A stretch of DNA of 64,000 bases from Berberis thunbergii (GCA_003290165.1 QNQO01000519.1:1-64000), one strand, 5' to 3'. Positions 47,061 through 58,552 are shown, counted from the first letter of the stretch. The notes: generated by a model not told the origin, from the letters alone. Numbers and translations: made by a program.

Positions 47061-49261
47061 TCACAATGGACTTGAAGCTGCATCCACAGTGTTGTCATTC
47101 TTTACCCTCATAGCTTCTAAATCAATTTGCTTCTGATGAGCAACATCGTAGGTTGCATGAAGACTGAAAAGTGCATAGTAAACCAACATCACCAAAGTGC
47201 AGATCCCAAATCTCACAAAAGCTTGGTAACCTAATGCTCCCATGAGAAACAAGTTTATGCCAATCGATAATGATGGCAGCCATGGGACAAAAGGAACACC
47301 CCACACCTTCGGTGCACGCCGCTGAGGAAGGAAGACTGCAATCCCCAATGTTCCCGAAAACCATATCGGTACAGTTACTGCATGCACTATCCACCCATTC
47401 GGGTTCAAATTATAGTAAACACTAGTTCCAACTGAAGAACCTATTATCATGAACAAGAATAGCAGTAGTTTGCGAACATCGGAATTGGAACTAACTCCAT
47501 TTACATAGTACCGTCTCATAAGCAATGCGACTGCCATCAGCATGAATATGAAGAGTGTACTAATGGAGGAAACGCTTGACAAAACGTCCAAACTTGAGAA
47601 AAGAGCTACGCATGCAGCAGTGAGGGAAACCAAGAGCATTGCGTTGATGGGTGTTCCAGTTTTAGGATGAACACGTGCAAACCAAGGTGGAATCATGTGC
47701 GAACGAGCAATCTGTGTGGTGTACCGTCCTTGCCCAAGTGTCCCGATCATTAACCCCATAGTCATCCCTTTAATTGCACCTATGGCCACTATATACTTAG
47801 CCCATTTCATTCCGACGTGCTCAAACGCCACGGAAAATGCAGCATTCACATCCAATTGAGTGTACTTTTGCAACATACTGAGTGACAGTGCCATTATGCA
47901 GTAAACCACTGTAATCATTAACATGGAACCAACCAAACCAATTGGTATGTCCTTGGATGGTTGCTTAGTTTCTTCCGCCAATGTTGCCACCATGTCGAAT
48001 CCTGTGGGGCATATAAGTCTATCAATGATTGGCTGGTTGAAATCAGAATATAATTTTTATATTGAAAATGTATTAGTGAGGAGGAGAATATAGGCGGCAA
48101 GGAATGTGATTTTTCGAAATTTCAAAGAATAATTTGTAAGAGTTTAAAATGTTTAACTTTTGATAACTTCAAAATTATATCTTGAAATCAATTTAACAAA
48201 ATATTTCTTAAAATCAATTTACCGAAATTTACCTCAAAAAACGAAATCACATATAGGTAGGTACATGGTGAGATTTAGAACTTGTTGAAAACAGGACAGT
48301 GTTGTTGTATGCATTGCATACCTGTGTAAGCCCAAAAGAGGACAGCTGCAGCTTTGAAGGTCCCTCCAACTCCATAGGGAAAGAAAGGAGATAAATTGGC
48401 TGTATCAGCCATGACAAAACCCGCAATAACCACAAACAATATGACCAGAATACTAAGCATTGAAGTGACCCAATTGACCAAGGAAGCATTCATTGTACCA
48501 AACATTGGTAAAGCAGAAGTGATGAGTAGTACCGCAACTGCAATGGGATCCAATTGATTGAACCCTTCACCGAAACCCTTAACATGAATTCTTAAAGCAT
48601 TTGGTTGGAGATTAATGAGAGTGGCAAAGTAAGAAGTCCAAGACCTGGCAAGTCCAGCAGCACCCACTACTGCTTCCAGTAATATATTCCCAGCAGCTAT
48701 GAATGCAATGAAATCACCCAATTCGATTCTAAGATAGGAAAAAGAACCACCAGCAACGGGGATTTCGACAGCGAATTCAGTGTAACAAAAGACGGAACAC
48801 AAAGCAGAAAGACCCGAAATGGCATAAGAGAGTACAATGGAAGATCCAGCGTGGTTATGAGCTTCTTGACCTGTCAAAACAAATACGCCAGTACCAACAA
48901 CAGAACCAAAACTAAGCCAAATAAGATCCCACCATGTGAGGCAACGCTTCATGGGGTTCTCACTCTCTTTGGCAAGAGTGCTGAGTTCATTTGAATCGGT
49001 AGAACGGTGGAGGAATCGGTCTTTGAATCGAGAAGGTGTTTGGGAGAGAGCAGATGTATAAGAAGACCATGATTGGAAGGATTGTTCTGGGAACATCTCT
49101 TGTTTGCTCCATCTCCAATAACTCTTCTTCTCCATGTTGCTGTTGGGATCATAGACTACATCATCATCTGAATCTGCCATGCTTTCTTGTTTCTGTGCCA
49201 CAAGAGGAGAGTACGGGATTTGAGATAAAGAGGAGGAGTTGTGCATGATTAGGAATCCCAC
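47061..49261 (-). CDS. CAT5: Cationic amino acid transporter (plant CAT5/CAT8 type)
   Basis: A membrane permease of the APC superfamily that moves lysine, arginine, histidine and similar amino acids across the plasma or internal membranes. There are two exons: 49261-48322 and 48001-47061, with a 320-bp intron bounded by GT (CAG|GTATGC) and AG (CCACAG). Joined, they give 626 residues with an open frame throughout. N-terminal KSYWRWSKQEMFPEQSFQSW, then RCLTWWDLIWLSFGSVVGTG, FCYTEFAVEIPVAGGSFSYL, LAEETKQPSKDIPIGLVGSM, and near the end KVWGVPFVPWLPSLSIGIN are hallmarks of plant CATs, with about 14 membrane segments. The N-terminus and an ALSLSMLQKYTQLD segment are closest in my memory to Arabidopsis CAT5/CAT8 rather than CAT1; the exact orthologue is uncertain. 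A second Met at 49180 (MADSDDD) may be the true start, since family members usually lack the extra 27 residues. It is the only intact gene in the window. Confidence 0.95.
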
Positions 49262-49700
49262 TAGAATCAGAGAGACTCCTTATTTTCAAAAATCTATTTA
49301 GATGGAAAGAAAGAAAGAAAAACTCTACCGTCATCTTCTTTTCAACGCTCAAATCAATTGTTATTATTGTTGCGTGCATCTCCACAAGTGTATCAACGAA
49401 CGAATTTGGTTCAAAAGTGGTTTCTCAATCAGCAACGACCCCACTTCTTTTGGATCTTACACATTACTAACATTGAAATGAATTGACGTGCTTTTCGTGT
49501 CTAAATGCATTTCACCTTATCCTCGAATGAATTGACGTGCTTCTTGTGTCTAAATGCATTCTTACGATACAACGCAGCCACTCTTTTGACATTATAGATT
49601 TTATTGTCCCGCACAATCAAATGAAATTTTTTTTTTACTTGCTAAAGCACCCCAGCAATTTAAGTCATTATTTCTCTCGTTTCTCTCACCTCTCTTTTCA
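49262..49700 (-). promoter_or_regulatory. Upstream region of the transporter gene
   Basis: About 440 bp of AT-rich non-coding sequence directly upstream of the gene. It has a near-repeated phrase (AATGAATTGACGTGCTT, near 49479 and 49525). No definite TATA box or factor site could be assigned. Confidence 0.4.
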
Positions 49701-49703
49701 AGA

Positions 49704-49705
49704 AT

Positions 49706-49743
<38 letters not shown>

Positions 49744-49744
49744 C
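49704..49744 (+). repeat. (AAC)n microsatellite
   Basis: About 13 consecutive AAC/CAA units, about 450 bp upstream of the transporter start. Confidence 0.92.
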
Positions 49745-50002
49745 GTCACTTTGCTGCAATCAATTGCAAGGGATGGTGAGACACGACCGGCGAAGGCGAG
49801 AGATAGAGGAGATGGGGTTGCGATGGTTGTTGTCTCTTCTTCCCTTCACACTCAGACTGCCCTCGGCTTCTCTCCATGTCCCAGCCATCACAGCGTCTGT
49901 CCATCATGATCTCATTCTCTCTTCTTCTCCCACCTAACCACATCAACCACCATCGCCCCTCTTCTTATTCTTTATTTTCTTCCCCTTTTTGTTTTATGTT
50001 TT

Positions 50003-50206
50003 TTTCTCGCCCTCGCGGTGGCCTGTGCGATGATGGATTCCCCATTTGCAGCGGGTTGCGCGAGGGCAAAACAATTTTGACCATCGCGGAGGCATTTGTG
50101 AATAGAAAACTCATAGGTGCTTCTGTGAGAGCCAAATTTTTTGCCCTCGCACAGCCCGCTGCGAATGGGGAACCAATCATCCAACAGGCTGCCATGAGAG
50201 CGAGAA
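50003..50206. repeat. Imperfect long palindrome (foldback element)
   Basis: The left arm contains TTTTTTCTCGCCCTCG, GGATTCCCCATTTGCAGCGG and GCGCGAGGGCAAAA. The right arm contains the reverse complements, seen as TTTTGCCCTCGCACAGCCCG, CTGCGAATGGGGAACCAATC and GAGCGAGAAAAAAA. Arms are about 90 bp with scattered mismatches. Similar peptides can be read from both strands for this reason; they are not genes. Confidence 0.82.
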
Positions 50207-50626
50207 AAAAAAATAGAAAGGGGAAGGAGAAGAAAAGGAGGGAGAGGTGCCGCCGCAAAATCCAAAAAATTTAATTGGGAGGGAAGAAGAGGGGACTGTG
50301 GAGGGAAGAAGAGGGAGTCGAGTATGGAGAGATTTTGCAATTCAAGTGGAAGTGGAATGGGATACAGTGTGTGAAGCGAGAGAAAGGGTGTCTGTGGAGC
50401 AAAGAAGAGGAAGTTGGGAATGGAGAGAGTCTGTAGAGCGAATAAGAGGAAATTGGGAGGGGAGAGGGAGTTTGAATTTGGAAAGGGATTTATGGGTAGC
50501 GTGGAAGAGAATGTGGTGTGGGATAGAAAGTGAGTGGTATGGGAAAGAAAAATTAGATGGTGAAGTGGGAAAGTGGAATCTGTGGTGTTAAACAGTCGCT
50601 GCCAATATATAAATGCCTTCCAAAAT
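50207..50626. other. Purine-rich low-complexity stretch, no gene
   Basis: Degenerate repeats of AGAAGAGG(A/G)A...TGGAGAG with a long plus-strand frame that has low-complexity composition (Glu, Arg, Trp). I do not accept it as a gene. Confidence 0.5.
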
Positions 50627-51401
50627 AGAGTGTTGATTCAACGAGGTTAACATCATGACCATTTGGTGAGGGCACACCTTTCAACCGTCAGATTAAATAG
50701 ATCTAGATGAAGTTGATAAATCAAAATAAAAAGATTTAATTTCCTAATATATGGATTTATACAGAAACTTCATTACTTTCTTCTTCCTCTTCTTTGATCA
50801 AATATATGGGTTCAATTAAGAAGCGAAAGAAAAATAAAATAAAATTATTTTGGCAATTATTGTTCATAATCTTCAGCAACCATCCCCTTATCCCTCTTGG
50901 TGTAAGGGTATGGACAAGCTTCCTGAAAGATAATCCATGCCCACATCCTTCCAGACCTCTTCAATGACCATCAAAACTACTATTTCATATAAAAACAAAT
51001 CTTCAATTTTTATAATGTTCCCAACTTTGGTAGCTGATGCCTTGTTTATGTTCTATGCAAATCATATCCAAAATCTACAAACCATAAATTCAATGATCAA
51101 AGTTTTCAGAAAATCTATTAAAATTGGGTAAAAACCAAATCTAGCATTATTAATTATATTTGTTTGAAGAAAAAAGAAACAATGGGACACCATTTGAGTT
51201 TTTTATAAACAGAAGGAAGAAGAAAAGGGAATGAAGTTTATCTAAATACCTTAAACTAAGGAGTTGGTGTCATTCTAGGAGACTAAATCTTTTCATATTT
51301 TTATATGATTATCAACTGTATCTACATCTATTTTATCCAACAATTGGGAGGTGTGCCCTCACTAAGTGTTCGTGAGGTTAACCTTATTAAATCACCACTC
51401 T
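50627..51401. mobile_element. MITE-like element with about 95-bp inverted ends
   Basis: AGAGTGTTGATTCAACGAGG at the left pairs with the reverse complement of the right end (AGAGTGGTGATTTAATAAGG). Inner landmarks agree on both sides: GGTTAAC, GTGAGGGCACACCT, AAATAGAT.TAGAT and AGTTGATAA. Length is 775 bp. No clear target duplication and no coding capacity. Long inverted ends suggest a Mutator-like origin, but this is inference. Confidence 0.7.
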
Positions 51402-52682
51402 TCAGAGTAAGCATTTTTCGGTGAAATAAAGTTATCCCCTCAAATGACCCCATAAGAAGCCAATTTGAGATGGGCTAAATTGGTCTTTGGGCTAAGGGCC
51501 AAGGCGCCAAGCCATGTTTGAAGTGGCGCTTAAGATAAGCGGCATTTGAAGTGTCAATCAAAATTTGATTTCTCCAAAAAAAAATAAAAAATCTTTGACT
51601 TTATCAAAGCTAAACCAACCTTTGAGCGACATTCGTTTTGTTGCTTCAAGCATTAGCTTAATGTGGGCGGGATAAACCCCTTATTATTATAAAATAAAAA
51701 AGTTATCCCCCAAAATGAATTGGCGTGTTATAGCGCTCCGACTACTATGAACATTCACACCCACTAAGACCATCTGAATTTAAGCCACAAGTTGCCATAA
51801 TTGTAAACAATTTTTTTTATAGGGATTGCGATATGCTCCTTATAATAAATAGTTAAATGAGATTACTCCCATAATAAATCGCTATTTCAATCTCCCCCAA
51901 GACTAGCATTCAATGTGTGTTGATAGTCAAGGTCATGAGCTGTTTTCAAAATTTTGATAGTTCCATGACCAAAATACCATCAATAAATCTAAGGCTGAAA
52001 TCAAATATTTTGTGTCTCAAAGAGTACATCTTGAAGAATATCGAAGAATCCAATCAAAATGATAATCGTATCTCAAGAAAAATCTAACAGTTAATAAAAA
52101 ACCATCTTCCCAATCACGATCATCCTCATTCCCCTTCTTTTTCATCTATTTGTTTATCATTGGCCACTACTGTCCCCTCGTCCATCCATGCCTCTTCTCA
52201 TTATCTACCACAACAACATGCCACCCCTCGCCTCCTCTCCCTTTGTTTCAACAACCCTGCCACCCACTCCCACCCACCGCCACCACCCCTTAGCTCTCCC
52301 ACTATCCTAAATTTGCTTTGAGGATTAAAAATTTTTCCATTTAACAATTTCTCGAGATGAATGCATATATTTAGGTTCGGTTTCATGGGTCATTCACAAG
52401 ATGCTTCTCGAGATAATGAAAAATTCTTGAGTTTATTTTACCCGTTTATCCCTTCTTGAGATATGTAATTGTATCTTGAAATTCATCCTGTAGTTTTGTT
52501 TAAGGGCATTTTAGTAAGAAAAATGAATGAATGTGAGGATGTCATGGTCAACGCACATTGTTACCTAGTCCTGAGGGAAGACTTAAATACCAAATTATTA
52601 TAATGGTAATATCATATTAGCTATTTATTGTAGGGGTCATATCACATTTAACCATTCTTTTAGAGGGAGTTGCTATGCCAAT
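51402..52682. other. No gene seen
   Basis: AT-rich DNA without recognisable genes. Confidence 0.5.
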
Positions 52683-52790
52683 GGGGTAATAGCTCAGTTG
52701 GTAGGCTTGTGGCGGATGATATCACAAGTCCAGAGTTCAAACCCTACCATCAGCGTTGGGGTGAGAGGGTTAAGGGGATAAAAAAGGGAG
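52683..52790 (+). repeat. SINE candidate (tRNA-derived head)
   Basis: TAGCTCAGTTGGTAG (52690-52704) is a near-perfect pol III A box. GAGTTCAAACCCTAC (52733-52747) is a B box at proper spacing. The anticodon region does not fold as a tRNA. A G-rich GGGGTGAGAGGGTTAAGGGG tail follows, as in the relic at 11139. Confidence 0.6.
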
Positions 52791-52799
52791 TTGTTATTG

Positions 52800-53495
52800 T
52801 TTGTTGGGATCATTTTATACACTCACGCACCTACATCTTTTGCTCCCACACCAACGCACAAATTTTCAAAGAAACACACGAAATTTCGAGGAGAAAAGAA
52901 GAAGCGTCCCTTTTCTTCCCAGTTTCCCCTTTCGTTAGTCTAGTTGTTTGTTAATCTTTCTTCTTCTTCCCTTCATCTCCTTCAAAATTTGATTGTATGA
53001 AGATTAATAACAATTGCAGACATTTATACAGATTTATGAAATATTTTATTTTTTTCCCTATATTGAGAATGCAAATGGGGTTTGAAGGACCTCTTAACTT
53101 CTATATTAATGAAAAAGAAGAGGACTCGAATACAATATCCCTAGAGGGAAAAAAATACCACTATTTCACTAGCATTGGGAAGTTAAAAGTTAACTTTTTA
53201 TTTGTTTCGAAGGGAATTCATCCATGCTCAATGAACTTTTTTGTTCCATTTCTAAGTTCGAGAGGATCTCCGAGGAAATAGTCTAAAATATTGGTTCCAA
53301 GTTTTTGAAAACTTTTTTTGTAGGCAATTCTTTTGCATTATCTTTACTAGGAAGACTTGTGTAACGACCACATTTTTTTTACTATAAAAATAAACTTTAT
53401 AGTTTATTTTGCGCCCCTACTTAAAATGGTTAGTTTACCGCAAGAAAGTATCTAAAATAAAAAAAGGGATTAGTTTATAATTTAATGGAAGCATG
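52800..53495. other. No gene seen
   Basis: A short plus-strand frame (52997-53281) is not recognised. Otherwise nothing. Confidence 0.45.
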
Positions 53496-53519
53496 CACTA
53501 CACCAAAAGGCCTGTTTAG

Positions 53520-53700
53520 CTACACGGCTCTAAACCGTTGATTTATTTGCAACGGCCAAAAACCGTGGCTTTAATGGCCAACGGCCTAAAACCGTGGCTA
53601 AAAAAAAGGCTTGGCCACGTTTCTAAACAGTTGGTGTGTTTGCCACGGCTAAAAACCGTGGCTATAGTGCCCAACGGCTTAAAACCGTTGCTAAATTGCA
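53520..53700. repeat. Subterminal repeat array of CACTA 2, left
   Basis: Units such as GCAACGGCCAAAAACCGTGG and its inverse are repeated about eight times. Confidence 0.85.
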
Positions 53701-55350
53701 TGTGTGTTGCACGTGGATGTGTGGAGAAGTAAGTCGATTTCTCGCGGGCGAAATTTTACGAAAAAAAATTGCTTCCCGCTTTGCAATCCCGCTCCATTTC
53801 CCCCCAACTCTGCACTTTTCAACCCTTTGTTTCAAACCCTAAAATTTGTTCCATCTCCCCACAGATCTCCCGAAAGCACACACTGATTTCCCGAAACCCT
53901 AAAATTTCACGGTTGCGAAAAAAATTTGCGTTTCGTCTTTACTGCTTCCGCATTCGCTTTCCTCAACGTGGTTTCAAAGTAAGTTGCTTTCTGGGTTTCA
54001 AGTTTGAGTTTTCTAAGTTCTTGTTTCTTTAGGGTTTCATGCTTTTGGTTCAATTTGGGTTTCTTGAGATAAAATTGGTATTTTAAAATCGATATGGGTT
54101 TTGATTTTGATTCTGTTTTTTGTTGATTTGGGGTTGTCTATTTTAGTGAAATCGATATGGGTTTTGTGTTTTGAAAGATTTTTGCAAAGAATCATGAAGA
54201 TCCAAGTGAGAAAGAGAACGAATCCCCAAAAGGAAAAAAATTTTTGTGAGAAATAAATGGAAATCCAGAGTGAGATTGTTTTGTTAGGAGTTGTAGGAGA
54301 TTCGACCACTAATGGTTATTTTTTTTAAATTCCATGAGATCCGATTGATATCTAAGGGATTTTTTTGTGTTTATTTGAGCTTTTCTTCTACTTCTGTCCT
54401 TCTATGTGCTTTGCTTTTTTTAGTTCATGAAATGAAGATAGGAAGAACCAGATTTCTTTGTACCCAATTCACCTTTTGCTTTCTTCTTTTATCCTCTTTT
54501 ACTCACTTTGATTGCTTTTTTAGTTGTTTTCATTCTCTGGGTATCTCTCGTTTATTTCCCAAAACATTCCTTTGAAAGGAGGAGAGACAGACAATGTAAG
54601 CGAGTGGGGAGAAAGAGAGAGCGAGAGATCTGCCAAGACAACTTAATTTTGTATTTTCTCTATCCATCTTTCTTTATAAAAAGCCAATTTACCTTTTTTA
54701 GTTTCATTTTCCTCTGTTTTCTGAGCCCACAGTCATGATTTTTGCTCAAATGGTTTGTTTTCTTTTCTCTTGTTGAAGGTGGTGAAGAGAACTTCACCAA
54801 AATGTCATTTTTCAGAAGGTTTTGTTTGATCATTTGTGAGCCCTTGTAATGGAAAAAGCTCAAGAAGTGATGAAACGAGGTTCAAGTTCGGGTCGGGTCA
54901 TCTTCCCCACAAAGAAACATATGAAGCAATCATGTTTTGATTCTAAAATTCTCAGAGAGAAACCCAAACTAACTCAGCATTATTTATTATTATCTGTCTT
55001 CTTCTAAGTAATCATATCTTCTATCTTGGGTTGTGTAGGTGTTTTTATTGTTATATTCTCTTATTTATTTTTTTGGTTGTATTAGTAGCTTTGAATGGTG
55101 ATGTGGGTGTTTTGGAGAGATCGAAGAAAGATAAAGATAGAGGTTCTAGAGTGAATTTGAGCAGCCAAATGGGTGGTGGTTGGTCTGAAGGCGAAGGGGA
55201 AGACGAGGAGGAGCTTCCCTTATCTTCGCCGCCACGCAATAAGAACTTTTTACTTATTTTATTTCATGTTAAGTATTGATTAATAAGGATTTGAATATGT
55301 TTTATGGCTTAATTTTAATGTGGATTAACTGTTTGCTTGTGTTGATCCAG
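53701..55350 (+). other. Leader region of CACTA 2, with unidentified exon-like pieces
   Basis: 53700-53850 is homologous to CACTA 1 (41500-41340, minus). TTTCAAAGTAAGTTGC near 53973 contains a donor-like AG|GTAAGT-type site. An acidic piece near 55160-55230 (SEGEGEDEEELPLSS) might be a captured exon of an unknown gene. Otherwise no recognisable coding sequence. Confidence 0.45.
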
Positions 55351-56600
55351 AACCTGGGAGACATTTCCGGTTCTTCTAGTCCTATATACAGCGTGGGTTT
55401 CGCCCTTTGAATTCGGGTTCCTTGACATACCGGACAGAGCTCTAACGATTACCGATAACATTGTTAATGTTTTCTTTTTCATAGACATCGTCCTCACATT
55501 CTTTGTAGCTTACCTTGACAAGAATACTTACCTACTTGTCGATGATCATAAAGATATTGCTAAGAAGTACGCAAGTACATGGTTGGTTTTTGATGTCATA
55601 TCCACAATCCCCAAAGAACTGTCTATGAAGATATTACCCAGGAGTCTCCAAACGTATGGCCTGTTTAACATGCTTAGTTTATGGCGAGTCCGAAGAATTA
55701 GTGTTTTGTTTGCTAGGTAAGACCTGAGCATTTTATTTCCACTTTCCAATTGGTCTATATGAAATATTATACTTACCTATTTCACTTCTCATTTGACAGA
55801 TTAGAGAAAGATAGGAACTTCAACTATTGTTGGGTTCGAGTTGTGAAGCTCATTGTTGTAAGTTTCTATGTGAAGAATTCCATTGTTTTCACAATAGGTA
55901 GGGTTTTATTAGCAATAGGTCTCTGACTTGGTTGAATTGATCTTGTAGGTTGTTCTATTTTATGTTCACTGTGCTAGTTGTTTCTACAATTTTCTTACGG
56001 ATCATTAGCCCGACCATTCAAAGACATGGATTGCTACATACATGCAAGACTACATTACTGCAGACGTTTGGTCCGTATACAAAACAACCTTTTACTTTGC
56101 TATCACTACGGTTACAACTACGGGCTATGGTGATTTGCACCCTGTCAATTCGTGGGAGATGGTTTTTGACATCTTCTTTATGCTCTTGAACCTTGGATTG
56201 AGTGCATATCTTATTGGGAACATGAGCAATTTGATCGTCCATGGAACCAGTCAAACTAGGAAATTTGTGAGAACTTATCTCGTAATTCTTGACTATGTTT
56301 TTTTTCTGTGCTATAGAATTATTTTTTCATACCATGATGGTATTATTCATTTATGTCCTGTGCCTGGGACGGAATTATAGAGAGGTACAATTCAAGCAGC
56401 CTCAAATTTTGCTCGTAGGAACAAACTCCCGGTCCGGTTGTAAGACCAGATGCTTGCACACTTGTGTTTGAAATGCAGAACAGATTCATAAGGGCTGCAA
56501 CAGCAAGAGACGCTTGACTCCCTCCCTAAAGCCATCCGGTCAAGCATTTCACATTTTCTCTTCTATTCTCTTATTGACAAGGCATACCTGTTCCGTGGGG
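55351..56600 (+). pseudogene. AKT1-like Shaker potassium channel, captured and broken
   Basis: Four exon pieces with introns: 55351-55716, 55800-55857, 55949-56266 and 56381-56600. They cover S1 (TWETFPVLLVLYTAWVSPFE), S2/S3, S4 (LWRVRRISVLFARLEKDRN), the pore with TTVTTTGYGDLHPVN (the GYGD selectivity filter) and S6 into the C-linker (TIQAASNFARRNK, GLQQQETLDSLPKAIRSSIS, AYLFRG). The sequence is closer to AKT1 than KAT1 (SPFEFGFL, YGLFNML). Three in-frame stops break it: one after the pore-proximal loop in exon 3 and two in exon 4. The N-terminus, cyclic-nucleotide-binding, ankyrin and KHA domains are missing. AKT1 takes up potassium at the plasma membrane. This copy cannot. Confidence 0.92.
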
Positions 56601-57786
56601 ATGAAGTGAGTTAATAGAGCTTACTTTTTTTTTTTGTGGATTTCAAAGTTTTTTTTTTTTTTTAATTTTTCAATATTTTTACTAGCTTTCTACTTTTGCT
56701 TGCAAAGGGTGACATTACTGACTTGGCTGTGAGTTCAAACAACGCTTGGGTGGTATTTTTTTTAAGTACTTTATTTGAAATGGGTTGTGTTAATAATTCA
56801 GTTCTTCTTCTTCTAAATTCTCTAAACTGGGGTTCTCTTATAGGTCTATAATGAGCATTATAGAAATGGTTGCGGTTAGTTTTCATATGGTCAGAATTCA
56901 ACATAAAATAACTAGTAATGTTGATTAACTTTTCGATGTACTGTTGCCTCATTGTTTTTCCGAAATTCAAGTTTTCTTTGATTTTAAATTAGGTATTGTT
57001 CACAATTTGCAGATCAATGCATGCAATGGGATGAAATGTGGATCAACATTTATAGGCCCCAACTCACCTAACAAGCCTGCAATTTGGACTGAGAATTGGA
57101 CCTCATTGTATCTTTTCCATCCTAACTCACTATTAAATTTCAGTATGGTTTTTTGCATTAATGTGAATAATAAAGCAGTTATTTGTTATTTCCTTTGAAG
57201 CTACCAAGCATTCGGCGGATGAATTTTCGCTCTTAGGTTGTAGCAGATATATTTATGTGCACTAATTCACATTTTTTCACTGTGTTTTCATGACAACCTG
57301 TAATTTTCACATATTTATGAATTTTCACATATTTCATTTGCAAGCAGAGAAGAGGATGAACTGAAGAAGAAGAGAAGCTCGAATTGAAGAAGGTAATCGA
57401 CCCATCGAAGAAGACGACGACTAAATTTGTTTGAGAGGAGAAGACGACCATCGAAGATCCAACTCCAAGCTCTATTCTGTTTCTGTGCTGTAAATTCTAT
57501 AAGCTCTGTTCTATTTCTATTTTTGTAAACTTTCTCCTCCCAAAACACTTCAGTCTGTTCCTCCTCCTTCTCCCAATAAACAAATTAAACTCCAACACTT
57601 CAATCTGTTCTGTATTGGTCATCTTTTCTTGTTTGTTTTTTTTGTTTTAATTGCTTCTTCTAATTATACAGTTATACTTCTTCATCTTCTTCTAATTATG
57701 CACTTCTAATTAATTTTTTGATTAAAATATATATATGATTCCATGTTTTATTCATAAAACTTAAAACTTAACATGTTTTGTCTGAT
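56601..57786 (+). other. CACTA 2 interior without recognised fragments
   Basis: Only short frames and T-rich tracts. A Glu/Lys-rich piece near 57345-57420 is low complexity. Confidence 0.45.
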
Positions 57787-58217
57787 AAAACTGCTTATGG
57801 CACATTGGCGGAGCTCTTGGAGGTCAACACTTGGGATCAACTTGGCATCCATGACAAACTTGTAAGCAACCAAAACCAAATCAAAAAACCAACCATGGAG
57901 TCTTGGTTTTTGTTACCTTCATTTGCTTGACAAAGTGAGGAAATCTGTGCAGGTGGGTTTGTTGAATGTGGATGGATATTACAACTATCTACTGACCTTC
58001 ATAGACAAAGTAGTGGATGATGGGTTTATCAAGCCTTCCCAGCGCCAAATAATTGCCTCTGCACCAAATGAAAAAGAACTTGTTGAGAAGCTTGAGGTGT
58101 GAATTAATGATTACCATTGTTGTTTTGTTGGTTTTTTAGTGTTTGTTTTTATTTGGGTTCAATGATATTGTTTTGTTTTTGCTTTGATTGTAGGCATACG
58201 TGCCTGTACATGACTAA
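57787..58217 (+). pseudogene. LOG (cytokinin riboside monophosphate phosphoribohydrolase) 3' fragment
   Basis: Three exons: 57787-57861, 57953-58096 and 58194-58217 (with TAA). They read [39 protein letters not shown], then [20 protein letters not shown] and AYVPVHD. This is the C-terminal half of LOG enzymes, which release active cytokinin bases in the cytosol. The motif GGYGTLEE appears as TAYGTLAE: both the first Gly and the catalytic-region Glu are changed, and the PGGXGT motif is cut at its start. The frame is open and splice sites are good (CTT|GTAAGC, TGCAG|GTGGGT, GAG|GTGTGA, TGTAG|GCATAC), so it could be spliced into a chimeric message, but not as an active LOG. Confidence 0.9.
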
Positions 58218-58480
58218 TAGGTAACTAATCTATACTTCAAATTACAATTCACTCAACTCATTCAATTCAATCAAATTTCATGACTTCACATGCTCAAATC
58301 TATTTTCCTTTGTTTTTTGTAACTCATCTGCATACATGCCAGTATGTATATTCACTATTCCGTTGCATAACTTTTAGATGTTATGCACTTCTATTTATTG
58401 AAGCTTTAGCCTATCTTCTCAAATATGTCCAATTAGATGTGGGAAACAAGTTTTCAATTTTATGTCTGTATTTACTGCAG

Positions 58481-58552
58481 TGACCTTGCTCAGAATCAAC
58501 TCACTGGTGAGATTCCAAGGCTAATCTATTGGAATGAAGTTCTTCAGTATCT
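58481..58552 (+). pseudogene. ERECTA-type LRR exon fragment
   Basis: A 72-bp piece directly after a CTGCAG acceptor reads DLAQNQLTGEIPRLIYWNEV then LQYL, identical or nearly so to the ERECTA LRR segment. 72 bp is the size of single-LRR exons in ERECTA genes. The following donor reads ATGAGT instead of GTGAGT, so splicing there is probably lost. ERECTA is a plasma-membrane receptor kinase. One LRR is present here. Confidence 0.85.

Noticed and set aside
49965..50340. Open frames on both strands with similar peptides
   Set aside because: The sequence is a palindrome, so both strands give related peptides. Not a gene.
54037..54309. Minus-strand 90-codon frame in CACTA 2
   Set aside because: Opposite to all cargo and without recognisable motif; probably chance.
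55031..55279. 82-codon plus-strand frame as the first exon of the potassium channel
   Set aside because: It has none of the N-terminal motifs expected of AKT1-type channels before S1. Kept only as an unassigned piece.
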